Assembly (NCBI GenBank): GCA_905182995.1
Contig: CAJJDP010000100.1
Span: 327,403 to 391,402 of the forward strand
Length of the DNA: 64,000 nucleotides
Origin: Paramecium octaurelia
Taxonomy: Eukaryota; Ciliophora; Oligohymenophorea; Peniculida; Parameciidae
Reading direction: 5' to 3'
Part shown: piece by piece, positions 23,133-34,900 of the stretch
Layout of the letters: each line of letters starts with the position of its first letter
Numbering within the stretch: position 1 is the stretch's first letter
The notes under the pieces: model-generated
The model's database searches: none
Seen by the model: only the letters and a program-made list of their open reading frames with translations
Told to the model about the DNA's origin: nothing
Translations under genes and position numbers: made by a program

Positions 23133-25604
23133 TCAATTCAACAATAGTTCAAGCTATTTTTAAGAAAGTGGTTTGGATAAAAGTTTATCCGCTCCTGCAG
23201 CTAAACTCATCTAGTGAGTTTAGAGATCGTTAAATGCTGTGAGCATGTAAATCTTAATTTCGCTATTGGTATTTTTAATATCCTGGATGCACTGGAATCC
23301 ATTCAAGCCAGGCATGTTGACATCTAAAAATACAATGTCGTATATTTTTTTCTACGACATTTCGATGGCTTCTCTCCCATTATAGGCCACATCCGAATTA
23401 TGAATGCCAAATTTAGTTAATTGTAGTTTCAGCAATATGCAATTGAATGTTTCATCGTCAACAATCAATACTTGCAGCAATTCTTTGATTCGTTGTTTTC
23501 TGCATAGAGGAGTTATGTGACGAGTACTGAATATATTTTTATAGGGGGATTGTACTGAAATATCATAATCGATAGAATCGATGCTAGATTAATCACCTGA
23601 ATAATCATAGCGATGTTGTTTATCATAATTTTTATAAATGGCAAATTAAAAAGTTGAACCAACTCCTGTTTGGGATCTTAAATACATGTACTGTAATGGA
23701 CCAATATAGCCGCAAAGTTGCTTACAAATGATAAGACCTAATCCAACACCATTTCTATTTAATTACACTCAATACTCTACTTGTTTATGTTACTATCGTT
23801 ATCATAGGTGGCAAAATTTCTAAAGAGGCCTCGTTGGATTTCCAAACTCATTCCACTTCCATTATCAGTAACTGTGCAAATGAAAATGCTTGATTTGTTT
23901 TTGAACAGTATCCCCACATCCACAATACTTTTGTTGGAATCGATTTGTTCTTTGATGGCTTTGCAAAACTTCAAGATTTCTTTGATGTCATCTGAGAACT
24001 TTACAGTAATCTTTCCCTTGGAAGTGAACTTGATTGCATTGGAAATCAGATTGAATAACACTTATTTGATTCTTAATGGATCATTGTAATAGGTTTGATT
24101 TGGTTTTAAATTGACTTGGATTTCCAATTCAAGATTTTTCTTTTAAATTTAAATTTAAAAAACATTCTTGATCTCCTAAACAAGATTAGAAATTTCAAAT
24201 TAGCTGACCACCAATTTCAACTTTTGCTATTTAATTTATGCAAAGTCCTATAGATCATTGACAAATGATTAAAGAGTTTGCACATTGGTCTAGCACATTT
24301 ACAAGTAATTGCAACAAGATTGGACCTTTTGTTAGATGGCCACATTCTCACAGTCCTGCAAATCATACAAGCCTTCCTATACGAGAGTGATCATTTATTG
24401 AATTACACAGATGGGATTCTTAAGATCATGACTAACAGTGGCCAGAACACTGTCTTTGTATTGATCCAACTTCTCCAATTGAGAAATCTTCATGCGATCA
24501 GTCAAATCAATCAAGGATATGATAAAGCATCTCTCATGTTTCCAAATGCAGGGGGACACCAAGATGTCAAAGGTTTGGTTATTCTGTAATCCAGTCAATT
24601 TCAAAGGTAGACTCTCTTACAACTCCTTGTTCTGATAATTTACTATGTATTAATAGAGAATTTGATTCAAGTATATGGGTTTGTCTACCATGTTGATCTA
24701 TTCACCAGTAGATCCCTTGTAGTTATTGCAAATTTGTTCGTAGCTGAAATTGACCTTCAAATTGTAATAGGAGAGATTCGATTCGTTGCAATTGATGATG
24801 TTGATGAGTGTGGTTCGATGGAAGATATTGTCTATTTAGGCGAACTCCTTTTTACAGGCTTGATTGGCAAAAAGCACTTCGAAATAATCTACTGATCGCT
24901 AAATGAATATTAAAATTAAGATGTACTTTTGATTAATCTTGAGACAATCTAACTATGAAGAGATTCTACTGCAGACTATGGTTCAACACAACCTCCTGAT
25001 AGGATAAATCAGTGTTGGACTTGAATTTGTGATAGTAATACACTAGTTCTCTTCTTTGTCGAGCATAAATGCTCAGAGTGATGATCAGAGTGAATGCCCA
25101 CTGGAAGGGCAAAACAACCCAGTCAAAAAATTAGTCAAAATATTAGAATGTAACTTACATAATTGATAAGTAAAATATGACATATTTCTTGTCATTTAAA
25201 CTCTAAGTCATATAGATGCAATACAAGGAGACTGATCCTCGCATCAAATAGGGTTGTTTGTTGGCTGCTAAAAACAGGAACAGCGCTAGTATGTGTCCAA
25301 TTTTCCAGTAATCATTGCACTTTTAGTTCTTTCGAATTATCCAAATTTGTAATAGACTTGAAATGGGAAATAAGAACAGAATCGACGAGTAAATTGATTG
25401 GTCATCCGAAATGAGGGCTGAAATTGTGATGGCGAATTCCAAAAACAATTTGAAGGATTCCATTAAGATCAATGTCCCTTCATTAAACTTCTTTTAAAAG
25501 TTCTTGTAGCTCATCTCAACATTCTGATCTCGAAAATTCAAAGTTGCACTTAAAAAAACATTCTCAGTTTGTAGGTTTTTTTATAAGGAGATTAGATACT
25601 GCAT
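23133..25604 (-). CDS. Membrane-bound hybrid histidine kinase
   Basis: Two-component phosphorelay sensor. In order: a soluble N-terminus; several hydrophobic segments (~residues 55-190); a linker; the dimerisation/H-box A-T-V-S-H-D-L-K-N-P; an ATP-binding domain with N-box L-F-N-L-I-S-N-A-I-K-F-T and G1 box D-N-G-S-G-M; and a C-terminal receiver with V-F-L-D-V-N-M-P-G and the conserved Lys in L-L-S-K-P. The phospho-acceptor His and Asp are both present, so it should be active. Several short introns interrupt it (one after the TM block near 25150). The start is the ATG at 25604. The first exon encodes MQYLISLQKNLQTE. Ciliates carry many such kinases; the signal is unknown. Confidence 0.88.
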
Positions 25605-25661
25605 TTTGTTAAAGTTAAGTTAATATATATTTTGTATTTTATATATTAATAATTTTTTAAA

Positions 25662-26360
25662 ATGAATTAACTACAGACTCGACAAGTGTAGAAGTTAACA
25701 ATCGACGATAAAGTAAGTAGATCTACCTTATATCCTTAGTAAAAATTTGAATTATAAAAGGAAATATTCATCACCATCAGATTAATTGATATGGTAGAAA
25801 AGTGTGCATAATTGGCTGATGACAAAATAACCCCAGAAAAACACTCCCAGGAAATCACAAAGTTGATCGAAAGATACAAGAACTTCACCTCCAAAATCGA
25901 CAAATACGATCTCAACTCATTCATCAAGGTTTATATCTTCATTCTACTCATCAGGAATATGGACTAGAAGATTGCAAATTCGGAATCGACAGAATAAACA
26001 AAGGCCCTCCCCAAATCAAACAAGGCAACAGAATTCAATTGGTCGTCGACATCATGCAAAGATTCTATTTAATGCAAGACATCATCCTCGAAAACAAGGA
26101 CAACCCAAAAACATAAATCTTCAAACCCATTGTCGATTAGTTGATAATGTTCCTCAACAGAGCCAAAACAGAACTCCCCCCCTATAAATCATATTTAGAA
26201 GATTTACAATAATTGTAATATAACCCAATCTCAATTTAGTTCCAAACAACATCTTGAAAACTAGATTATCGGAGTCATACCCGAAGATGAATTTCAAAAG
26301 TTCGAAAGCATTATAGATTTGGCATAACAGAGTTTTATGACATCCCATTCATAACAATGA
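25662..26360 (+). CDS. VPS28: ESCRT-I subunit VPS28
   Basis: 206 aa after removing three introns (27, 26 and 25 nt), which restores a continuous frame to TGA 26358-26360. The N-terminal half holds the VPS28 core pattern (ITKLIERYKNF then F-I-K-E-Y-G-L-E-D-C-K-F-G-I-D-R-I-N-K-G, comparable to the family F-x-x-x-Y-x-L-D-C-P-L-A-x-x-R-I-K-E-G). A C-terminal four-helix domain follows (LVVDIMQRFYLMQDIILE...). VPS28 joins VPS23/TSG101 and VPS37 in sorting ubiquitinated membrane cargo into multivesicular bodies. Length is typical. It is divergent from the histidine kinase with only 57 nt between start codons. Confidence 0.85.
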
Positions 26361-26456
26361 GCTTAATTGTCTACAAATCGATTAAATTCTATTCAGTAAT
26401 AGTTAGTTTCATCATTTATTATACTTTTTTATATTGTTAATCTTAAACATATTAAA

Positions 26457-27973
26457 TCATTCTTCCTCCTCTTATACAACCTACTTTTTCTTCTTCTTGG
26501 GCTTCTCAACAACCTCAGGTACCTCTTCTTCCTCCTCTTATTCAACCTACTTTTTCTTTTTCTTAGGCTTCTCAACAACCTCAGGTACCTCTACTTCCTC
26601 CTTCTTTTACACCTCCGCTGGTTATTCTTGCTCCTTCAAAATGTTATTGTTTTCTTCAGAAACATAGAATTGCTACCAATCCTAAGGAGTATTGGCATTT
26701 GGTTTTCCATGTGGATCAAGTAACCCCTCTTTAATCAAAGCCTTCTTTCTAAGAGCTCTTGGTCCAGTACCCCATCTAAAAAGGATAAAATAAAATTATA
26801 CTTTCTTGGATAGGTCTCTCTGTCCATGATAACTCTCTTGGATTTGCAAACGACTCCATGGTCACATGATGCAATCTCGCCTGTTGTCATTTAACTAATA
26901 CATAAAACTGAATAAATTACGCAATAGCAACAGCAATGGCTTCTCCTTTGGTTGTGATCAACACAATTTCATCACCAATATCGATCTTATCATCAAATCT
27001 AAGAACTCCTGGCACCATTAGTTTTGCTCCATAACAAATAGCATTAACTGTTGAATCCTTGACTACAACTCTCTTGTAATTTGTCAATAGAACTTCCAAT
27101 GGGATGATTACATGTCTTAAATAGGATTCATCCTTAAATTTTTCATATCGATATTGGGCATCCAATACATCATGCATTGTCACCATATATTTATTCTCAT
27201 CCAATATACCTGATCTCACTCTTCTCAATTCTTCCATGTGACCTCCTACTCCCAATAATAAACCCAAATGAACACATAGGGTTCTCACGTATGTTCCTGC
27301 TTCACAACTCATCCAAAAGATTCCCAATCTCTTTTCAGGGTCATACTCAAACAATTTACTCTCATAAATTGTTCTAACTCTTAATTCTCTTTTCACTGCT
27401 GAAATGGCAGGTGGCTTTTAAAATACAGCTCCTGTCAAATCTTAAATAGCCTTCTCCAACTTAGCTGCTGATGATATTGCATCATGTAATCTATTATATT
27501 ATTCAACTTCAATTACCTTATTATTCCGACGTACTCCTTACCAGCTGATTACTATGCCTTCACTAGTCTTGTTGCTCTATTCAGACACACTATCAATGCT
27601 CCTGTAACCTTTGGATCAAGAGTCCCTGAGTGACCTGTCTTATCAACTTTTAATATTCTTTTGATCCATGATACAACTTCGTGTGATGATGGATTTGATG
27701 GCTTGTCAAGATTTATCACACCGTATTTCAAATGTTCAATTAATGGTCTCTTTAATGGAGTCTATTATATTAATAATTTATCCTTACTGATCCACTTGGG
27801 ATTGGTGTATAATGTGAGGTCAATATGTTCATCCTTTCATAATTCTTCAATAACAATGGCCAATTTGAGGAATCAATTTTAGGTCCCTAATGAGTAGACT
27901 TTATCACATCCTCATCTTAAACCTATTCAACCTCTTCAACTTTTTTTGATTTTTTTACCTTGGTTGTAGCCAT
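26457..27973 (-). CDS. CBF5: H/ACA RNP pseudouridine synthase CBF5/dyskerin
   Basis: 470 aa after removal of four 26-nt introns. It has the TruB catalytic motif [12 protein letters not shown] (catalytic Asp), the K-P-S-N-P-S-S-H-E motif [11 protein letters not shown], and a PUA domain (A-x-x-L-x-T-T-G-E-I-A, then W-G-T-G-P-R-A-L). The enzyme converts uridine to pseudouridine in rRNA and snRNA, guided by H/ACA RNAs, and binds telomerase RNA in many eukaryotes. The C-terminus holds two nearly identical acidic/basic blocks ([15 protein letters not shown]), like the yeast KKE repeats. Start [11 protein letters not shown] is basic, consistent with nucleolar targeting. Confidence 0.96.
26460..26590 (-). 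repeat. Duplicated KKE-type block at the CBF5 C-terminus
   Basis: Two tandem copies of a ~66-nt unit encode the [11 protein letters not shown]5 block, differing at only a few bases. This suggests a recent in-frame tandem duplication within the CBF5 tail. Confidence 0.75.
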
Positions 27974-28245
27974 TGATTTCTTTTTTTTAATTATATAAAA
28001 AAATTTCTAATTAAAATGCTAATATAATTTTTATTTGCTATTTTTATATGAATATAAATTTATTCGGAATATAATTCTAAAAAATGATGAATTACTACAT
28101 TATTATTATCTATTTGATAATTTTATTTTATTTTCCAAAAAATTAAAATATCTTAATGAAAAAATAATGTATTAGAATTAGTATGATAGATCTTCATTGA
28201 TATAATAATACTATTATAAGAGAAGCAACCAATAGTTATAAAATA

Positions 28246-28601
28246 ATGGATAATAAAGAAAGATTTTGAAAGGGCAGATAATGCTTGTCATATTACAATA
28301 AATATTATTTGATTTAAATAGAACTTGAGCTTCAAAACTATCTATCATAGAAGAATGTATTAAAGAGGGTTTTGCAACCTTCAGAGAAAAACAATGAATA
28401 AACAGCTTTATGAGATAAATTAAAATAATTAGAATTAGAAGATTAATTTATTTTTAGTTTTCATATGAAAACTTGAGAAAGGCCAAAAGTAGCAAGACTA
28501 TAAAATCTAACCTCTTGAAGAATGAATTTTATTAAGTAAAAAAATGTATCCCTTAACCTCATTTCTATGATTTGCTAAATAATAGATACGGATATTAATG
28601 A
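28246..28601 (+). pseudogene. Decayed gene, coding-like in two frames
   Basis: Starting at ATG 28246 the strand reads with strong coding character (e.g. ELELQNYLSQKNVLKRVLQ, then SYENLRKAKSSKTIKSNLLK, ending LLNNRYGYQ before TGA 28599-28601). It is broken by two in-frame TGAs near the start and middle and by one frame change around 28460, with no acceptable GT...AG intron to explain them. The helical, charged sequence is like TPR or coiled-coil families of this organism. I call it a pseudogene of a host gene, perhaps a lost duplicate. The flanks 27974-28245 and 28602-28709 hold nothing recognisable. Confidence 0.45.
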
Positions 28602-28709
28602 GATATAATTGTATTGTTAATTATCTAACTATTTTTGAATAGATTGTTATTTTATGGTAAGATATGAACAAAATTTAGAGTATATGATATACAACATAAG
28701 AAATAAAAA

Positions 28710-30035
28710 TCATTAAAAAAATGGTACTTTGTGAAGATGAAACAAGTTGAGAATGATTTGTTGAGTAATTGTCATATTTGAGAATGAATCATTAAGATCT
28801 TGCGAAAAGTCTTCTTCTTCTTCTTCGTAAATGTTATGAAATTACAAATTAGGCAATTATATTTCTTCATCCATGTTTAATTGTTTCAATTTGGCATTTT
28901 GTGTTTGGTGGTGACCAATAATTTGAATAATTTTTTATTAAATTTGATTGATGAAATTCCAAATAAATTAATTTCTTAATTATTCGTCATTAGAATAATA
29001 TAGTTTTTAGAATTACTGATTGGTAATCTTTAATAGTTGGATCATAATAAGACTTGAGTTTACTTAATGAAGTTTGGTTCCAAAAATTCCCATTAAATGA
29101 TATGGTTTTTCAAATAGCGATTTCATCTCTTCTGTCAGTTCTGCAAAAGTTACTTGAATAAACTGTTTGATTTTGTTCGAGACCTGAGACTTGTCTTGAT
29201 TATCTTTGACAAGGGAGTAATTGCAGAGCCACAGTTGATTAGGCAGAGCTTTGAAGGTGTTGGGAGTGAAGGGTATTTTCTCATCGTTTATGTAGCAATA
29301 GATCGCGTCAATAAGTAATCTATCACAACCAATAATCTCTATTTGATCTGTTATGCTAACTATTTCAACCATGTCTGCATAAACGGGCAATCGGTCAGTA
29401 AAGGGAACCACTGGAAATTTGCCTGATCCATGCGAGGCCAATTTTATTAACTATTTATATCTATCTTCGACGATTCTGAGAGAGAAATTCCTTTTATAGC
29501 ATATTTGTTTATCGAATAGAAAAATGGGCATGGATTGCACTTGTTAATCTTGGAGGACGAATTTTTCATCTGTTTCGCAGTACCATTGCAAAAATTGATT
29601 GAAAAGAAGATTTATGTTGGGCTACGTAATCATGCATTGTTGAAGACAGACAGGACAGTACTGTTAGACCAAGTCATTTTGATAACATTACAGACAGAAG
29701 AGGTGTTGACAAGGTAACACTACAGGATTAATAGGAGTAAGGCCACAATCCAAGCATAATACTATTTGTGGGAATTCTGTTTGGAGAACTAAATGTTGGA
29801 TAGGGAGGTACAATTTACCTTCAGGTCCTTGTTCAAAAAGTATCAATAGTACTTCCTTGAGCATTTCATTGACAGGCCATTCTGATAATGTGGGTTTTCT
29901 ACACAAGGGACAAGAATGATTGAGTTTCAAATGATGATTGATACATTTTTCACAAAAAGTGTGTCCGCAAGACAGGCAGGTGGGATCGCTTAAATGATTC
30001 AAACAAATAGTACAATTAAATTAAATTTTTTACAT
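28710..30035 (-). CDS. LONRF-like protein: two RING fingers plus LON substrate-binding domain
   Basis: 441 aa, no intron. First RING: C-T-I-C-L...C-L-S-C-G-H-T-F-C-E-K-C...C-P-L-C. Second zinc motif: C-L-D-C-G...L-P-C-Q-H-L-F-C-L-Q-C...C-P-V-C. Residues ~180-340 match the LON N-terminal domain pattern (FPVVPFTDRLPVYADMVEIV...). RING-LON proteins act as E3 ubiquitin ligases, the LON part probably binding substrates. A Gln/Asn- and Glu-rich tail follows. The start MQKIQFNCTIC puts the first zinc ligand at residue 8, typical of a complete N-terminus. Confidence 0.82.
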
Positions 30036-30326
30036 ATTAACTTTATAAACAAGAATTAAAGATTAATATTTTGGGAATGATTACATAAGAATAATTTAGA
30101 AAAATGATTCTTAAGCGTTCTAATTATTCTGAAACAATTTTATTGTTTACCTGAATTTTTGAGAGCACTCAATAATTCAAAATTATTACTGATTAAAAAG
30201 AATTAGATAATTCATCCTTGTTGATCAATTTAAGATATCTTCCTAATCAAATAATCAAATCACATCAAACTGAAATTTGTAAGATTAAAGCAATAATGCG
30301 AAAAAAATATAATTATATAAAAAATA
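30036..30326. other. Divergent intergenic region
   Basis: 291 nt, AT-rich, between the RING-LON gene (minus) and the oxysterol-binding gene (plus). No gene, repeat or clear hairpin seen; it presumably holds both promoters. Confidence 0.5.
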
Positions 30327-31993
30327 ATGTTTTGCTGCTCATCATCTAAAAAGAAGGATGAAAACAAAAAACCAATAGAGATATCGGAACAGTTGGCACC
30401 TGAGAATCAGTAAGGAGACAGGTAATCTGATTAGTTATAAACTTAAACATTAGATCCTGTAGAACCAATCAATAGCAAGAAGTAGAATTAGAAATAGAAG
30501 AAAGACCAAAGAAAAATTCAGTCGGATATTAAGTGCAAGACGAAAACGTCTCAGCCTCAATATGTCCCTCATTCGTCGTTGGCAAAACTCCCTTTACTCT
30601 TTTTGTTATGAGTCTTCTTGAAAAATAGTAAAATATGAAAAGAGAGTCGTAAGAGCAGGAGGAAATTAAAATCGACTTTTAGGAAGACTTGAGTGTGATT
30701 GTCAGTTATCCTCAAATACAAGCTGAAGTAAAAAATAACCAAAACGACAAATCACAACTTGAAGAAATCCCTGATCAGCCTGAAGTAATATAGGAGGAGG
30801 ATGAAGAAGACGACGATCGAGAAATATCAGAGGAGGAAGCCAAGAATGCAGCCATCTATAAATGGGCCAGGGAAATACACGATTATAATACAGACAATAC
30901 TGAAGAACTAATTTTGAAGGCTGTCTCTAATTTCAAACCACTCTAATCCAAGGAGGAATCCAGATCCACCTTAGCACACAAAGATGGAGGCAAGGTGTGC
31001 AAAAACAAAAAGCTAATTAGAACTCTCAGAGCTATAGGCAAAGAGTTGATCAAATAAATTGGTAAACAAATTTTGTCTGGTAATTTAAATTTAACAACTG
31101 TGTCATTCCCTATCAAGGCCATGATTCCCAAGTCAGCCCTTGAAAAGGTCTTGATGTCTAGTTGTCTCTTCCCACTTTACATTAACAGAGCAGTCCTGGA
31201 AAAAGATCCTATCGAAAGAGTAAAGTATCAACCCTATTATTAGATGAAGCTAATTATTTGTGCCACCTTAGGTAATTTCTATTTGAATTGCTCCTTTCTC
31301 AAACCCCTGAATCCCATCTTGGGTGAAACCATTTCTGGGTTCTATCAAGATGGCACCACTGCCTATGTAGAATAGATCTCACACCATCCTCCAGTTAGTT
31401 ATTTTCTAACAATTGGTCCCAAAAATAGTTATAAATTTTATGGTTATTATAATTATGAAGCCAAAGCAGGAGTCAACTCCCTCTCCTTGAAAAACAAGGG
31501 GAAACGCTTTTTGCAATTTGCTGATGGAGAATTAATTGAATACAATTTTGCAGGAGAAGAATACAGTGGAAGTTTCTGGGGACCCATGAAAGTAGAGTGC
31601 AAGGGCAAGATTACCTTCTTGGATAAAAAAAATGATATTTCAGCTTCGGTTGAATTGGATAGTGTCAGATGGAAGGCATCTGATTACCTCTCTGGAGAAA
31701 TCAAAAAAAAGGGCAAGAAGGTCTGCAAAGTCTATGGAACCTACATGGGATACATTGAATTTGGAGAAGTCAGATATTGGGATGTCAATTACATACGCCC
31801 ATATGAATGCAAAGTCTTTAAACCTAATCCATTTCTTTTAAGTGATGCATCATTCAGACCTGGTACTCTGTTTAATATCATTATAGACTTAAGATAACTT
31901 AAACGCAATAAGGTATAGGAAGCATAAAAGGAGAAAGACGATCTAGAAATGTAATAAAGATAAGATGCTAAACTCAGAAAACCTAAAAAATGA
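30327..31993 (+). CDS. Oxysterol-binding protein-related protein (ORP)
   Basis: 544 aa after one 32-nt intron near the start. The lipid-binding domain fills the C-terminal ~370 residues and has the family signature E-Q-I-S-H-H-P-P-V-S plus N-P-I-L-G-E-T-I-S-G, the residues that contact phosphoinositide head groups. ORPs move sterols and phosphoinositides at membrane contacts. The N-terminal ~130 residues are acidic and low-complexity (EEDEEDDDREISEEE), and no PH domain is present. The N-terminus MFCCSSSKKKDE has a Cys cluster suited to palmitoylation, an inference. A VAP-like protein (its usual ER partner) is encoded at 3.8-4.4 kb. Confidence 0.92.
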
Positions 31994-32186
31994 TTTTTCA
32001 CTGAATTATTGTTATTCATATTTATGCCATCATTCTTTTCATTTCCTCCTCCTCATGAACAATAATATTTAAAATTTATTAAATACTTTGTTATACACAC
32101 TATTGTAAATATATAAACTTAATAGAATTATTCAATTTTATAAAACAGAGGCCCTAAGTAAATTCATTAAAAAATTAACCTACACG

Positions 32187-32978
32187 ATGATTTATGGCTA
32201 TTCATTTAAAGTATTTTCTACAGCCTTCATATTTGCTGGTTGTGTTTTTTATGCTGGCTAAAGAATCTATAGTAATTAATAGGAGTAAAAAAAAAAATTA
32301 GCCAGCAAACAAAGTTTCTAAACACTCAAATATATACTTGTTGGTCCACCAGGAGTTGGAAAAACAAAGTTATTTAAAAGAATTCTTAGCGTTTTGAAAA
32401 ATTCAAAATAGCTAGAATAAGGGTTTTAAGAATGTTAAATAAGACAGGATATTGATTTAGTGTATACACCTTCATTAGATTTTGAAAACATTGAATAAAG
32501 GGAAATCAGCATTCCAATATTTTAGTAATACATGCAGAAAAATCATATTGCTCATTTTTTCTTTTTAGTTAATTTTGAAAGAACAGATCTAATGAAGAAA
32601 AAAATATTGGATCTTTATAAGTACTTTAAAAAATACAAAGAGAAAATTACCTTAGTGATAACTGACTTTTAGCAAAGTGAAAACTAGGAAGAAGACAAAA
32701 AAAATTTGAAAGAAGCCCTTAAAATTTATCTGAATAGCACAATGTCAATTATATTCGTGGAGAGGGACTTTAATGTAGAAGAATTTAGAAATTAATTGTT
32801 AGTAGAAGCACATGCTTTCAGCTTGAGCGATACAATTTTTGAGCCAATAAATCATGATGAATAAAAATAAATTTTTAAGTAGCTTGAAAATAAGTTTACA
32901 CAGAATTATCCGTTTATCAAAGATGATCATTTCATTCAAATGGATGGCTAACAAAAAGTTGTCAAGAATTAATCATGA
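32187..32978 (+). CDS. Membrane-anchored P-loop protein, 263 aa
   Basis: Intronless frame from ATG 32187 to TGA 32976-32978. A hydrophobic N-terminal segment (FSTAFIFAGCVFYAG, residues ~10-24) serves as a signal anchor. Residues ~50-60 carry a P-loop, G-P-P-G-V-G-K-T-K. Downstream strands include A-H-F-F-F-L-V-N and ITLVITDFQ in the positions of Walker B and a base-recognition strand, which resembles septin- or AIG1-like GTPases, but no clear N/T-K-x-D is present. The nucleotide and role are unknown. Confidence 0.65.
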
Positions 32979-33221
32979 ACAAATTTTTTTATGTTCCCAA
33001 ATTTTAGCTATCAAAATATACTATTACTTTTAATTAGTTAAGATATATCAAAATTTTCAGATTTCCTTCTTTATTCTATTTGAAATAAACTTTAATTTGA
33101 TTTATTTAGTTGAATTTCATGAAATCATAATCAATTAATAAATTTAAATCATCTCAAATAATAAAAAGAATCTTGTCTTTAAATTTAAATACATTAAAAT
33201 TTCTATTTATAATTTTTTCAG

Positions 33222-33638
33222 ATGGCCAGCATTTTGAATGGAATACCTACAACATAATCATACTTTATATAAGCTCTACCTAGGTAAAGGAGTTCTTTCT
33301 AATCAATAAAACAGAAAATTCTAACAAAAGTTATGTAAAATGAGAAGTAATCTACACTCCACAAAATATTGCAAAATTACAAGAAACAAGCTCAATAATA
33401 TGTCACGCCAGCCAAAAAACCAACAGAACCTATAGGTAAGACCAAGACTGCAAAAAAGGAAAAAAAATAGATGTCTATGGATCCTTTGCCTCGAACTGCA
33501 TCAAATTAGAATCGAAAATTCTCTCAAGTCAGTACGATAACCATAAAGATTACATCATTTGATTCTGATTCTGAGATCATATCAACAGTTGAAAAGGAGC
33601 CGAAAGTCTATGAAGTTTAGCTTGATTAATTTGATTGA
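33222..33638 (+). CDS. Hypothetical basic protein, 138 aa
   Basis: ATG 33222 to TGA 33636-33638, no intron. Rich in Lys, Gln, Ser and Thr; the C-terminus turns acidic (SFDSDSEIISTVEKEPKVYE). No membrane segment or known domain. A stretch starting gtaaga near 33436 could be read as an intron but is not needed to keep the frame. Not recognised. Confidence 0.5.
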
Positions 33639-33745
33639 ATTTATAATTAGCAGGATATAATAATTTGCTTATAAATAAGCAGAATTAAAATTAATATAAA
33701 TTAAAATGCTTTTATTATATTATATATAATTGTGGTTGTGTATAT

Positions 33746-34478
33746 TCATTCATCAATTTTAAGTACAAACCCCAATATATCTCGAATTCCTACTTAGCTT
33801 TGATCGACTGGTTTATGGGAAGTGGCATAATTCCAGAGTGATTTATCGTCTATAATGTATCCTTCTCCGGGTTCGAGACTCATTTCAAATAGTAACTTAG
33901 TTTTATCAGGACTATAGATTTGGCTATCGGCTCCTTGGCAGTTAATCTTATTAACTACTCCGATGATTTCTAAGTCATTTCCATCTCTATTTGGTCCTTC
34001 TGGAGTGGATTGAGCAGGTTAATCAGGATACGATATCTAATGTAAATATACAGAATATCATTACGGTTCTGACTGCATGGACAGAGATTTAAGCTTTTTT
34101 GAATTATTTTAATTGCCAAGTAATTTGAAGAGTATTGTAAAGGAAGTCTTTATAGATCTGATCTTGCTTCATCTCTTTGGTCAGTTCTTCGTAGACATTT
34201 GCATATTGGAGACATTTGGTTTCATCATAATTGTCTAGACGATATTCTTCATGGAACCTCGTCATATTGCCCTCCTTATCGAACTCAATGTGATAATTCA
34301 TCATTCTTCTTTATCTCATAATTTTATCTGCCGGTAACTTGAGTCTCTTTTGCAAATAGAGATCAGGAATAAGTGTTTCGAAATGAGGTTTCAACATTTG
34401 AAACTCTGATTTGACATCCCTGTTTGTGAATGAAGCAAATGGGAATTTTGTTGATTTAAGTGCCTATAAGACTTTCAT
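33746..34478 (-). CDS. 2OG-Fe(II) dioxygenase-fold protein lacking iron-binding histidines
   Basis: 234 aa after one 28-nt intron. The C-terminal half matches the 2OG-Fe dioxygenase family PF10014 in layout: S-T-P-E-G-P-N-R-D-G-N-D, then a strand pair with N-C-Q-G-A, then I-I-D-D-K-S-L-W-N-Y-A-T, and a final R-D-I-L-G-F-V-L. In the family the first motif is usually T-P-E-G-x-H-x-D-G and the last W/F-H; here both His positions are Asn, so the iron triad is reduced to the Asp. The enzyme fold is likely kept but catalysis lost. Family identification is from memory of the motif. Confidence 0.65.
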
Positions 34479-34603
34479 AAATAAATTAAATAATAGTCAA
34501 AATAAAACTTATTTACTCTCATTTTTGAAATATGCCAATCAAATTAAACAACCATAATTAATTCATATTTTATAAGTTCAAATTTTTAGATTATCCAAAA
34601 AGA

Positions 34604-34861
34604 ATGATATTAACAAAATCTATTATTCCAATTGATAATCCATCTTATCTTGGTTTATCTTATATTTTTATAAATAATAAAGAAATTAATTTGATTAAAA
34701 AGGTGAGTTTTATATTCTTTGAAGAATTATTGTTTAAAAATATGATCATCCTTTTGTAATACAATTATATTCAATTAAATAATGTAATAGAAAGTTATAA
34801 AATTATAAAACAAATTGAGACATTCTAAATGATTATGAGATATTAAGGTATTAATTAATGA
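34604..34861 (+). CDS. Doubtful small ORF, 85 aa
   Basis: ATG 34604 to TGA 34859-34861 without needing an intron, in the gap upstream of the 2OG-fold gene and beyond the stop of the kinase gene. It is rich in Ile, Leu and Asn. A different frame near 34735 reads K-Y-D-H-P-F-V-I-Q-L-Y, reminiscent of a kinase alpha-C/beta-4 segment, so this could be a kinase remnant. Low confidence either way. Confidence 0.2.
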
Positions 34862-34900
34862 TTATATAAAAAATATAAAAATGAGTGCGTGTGTTTATAT

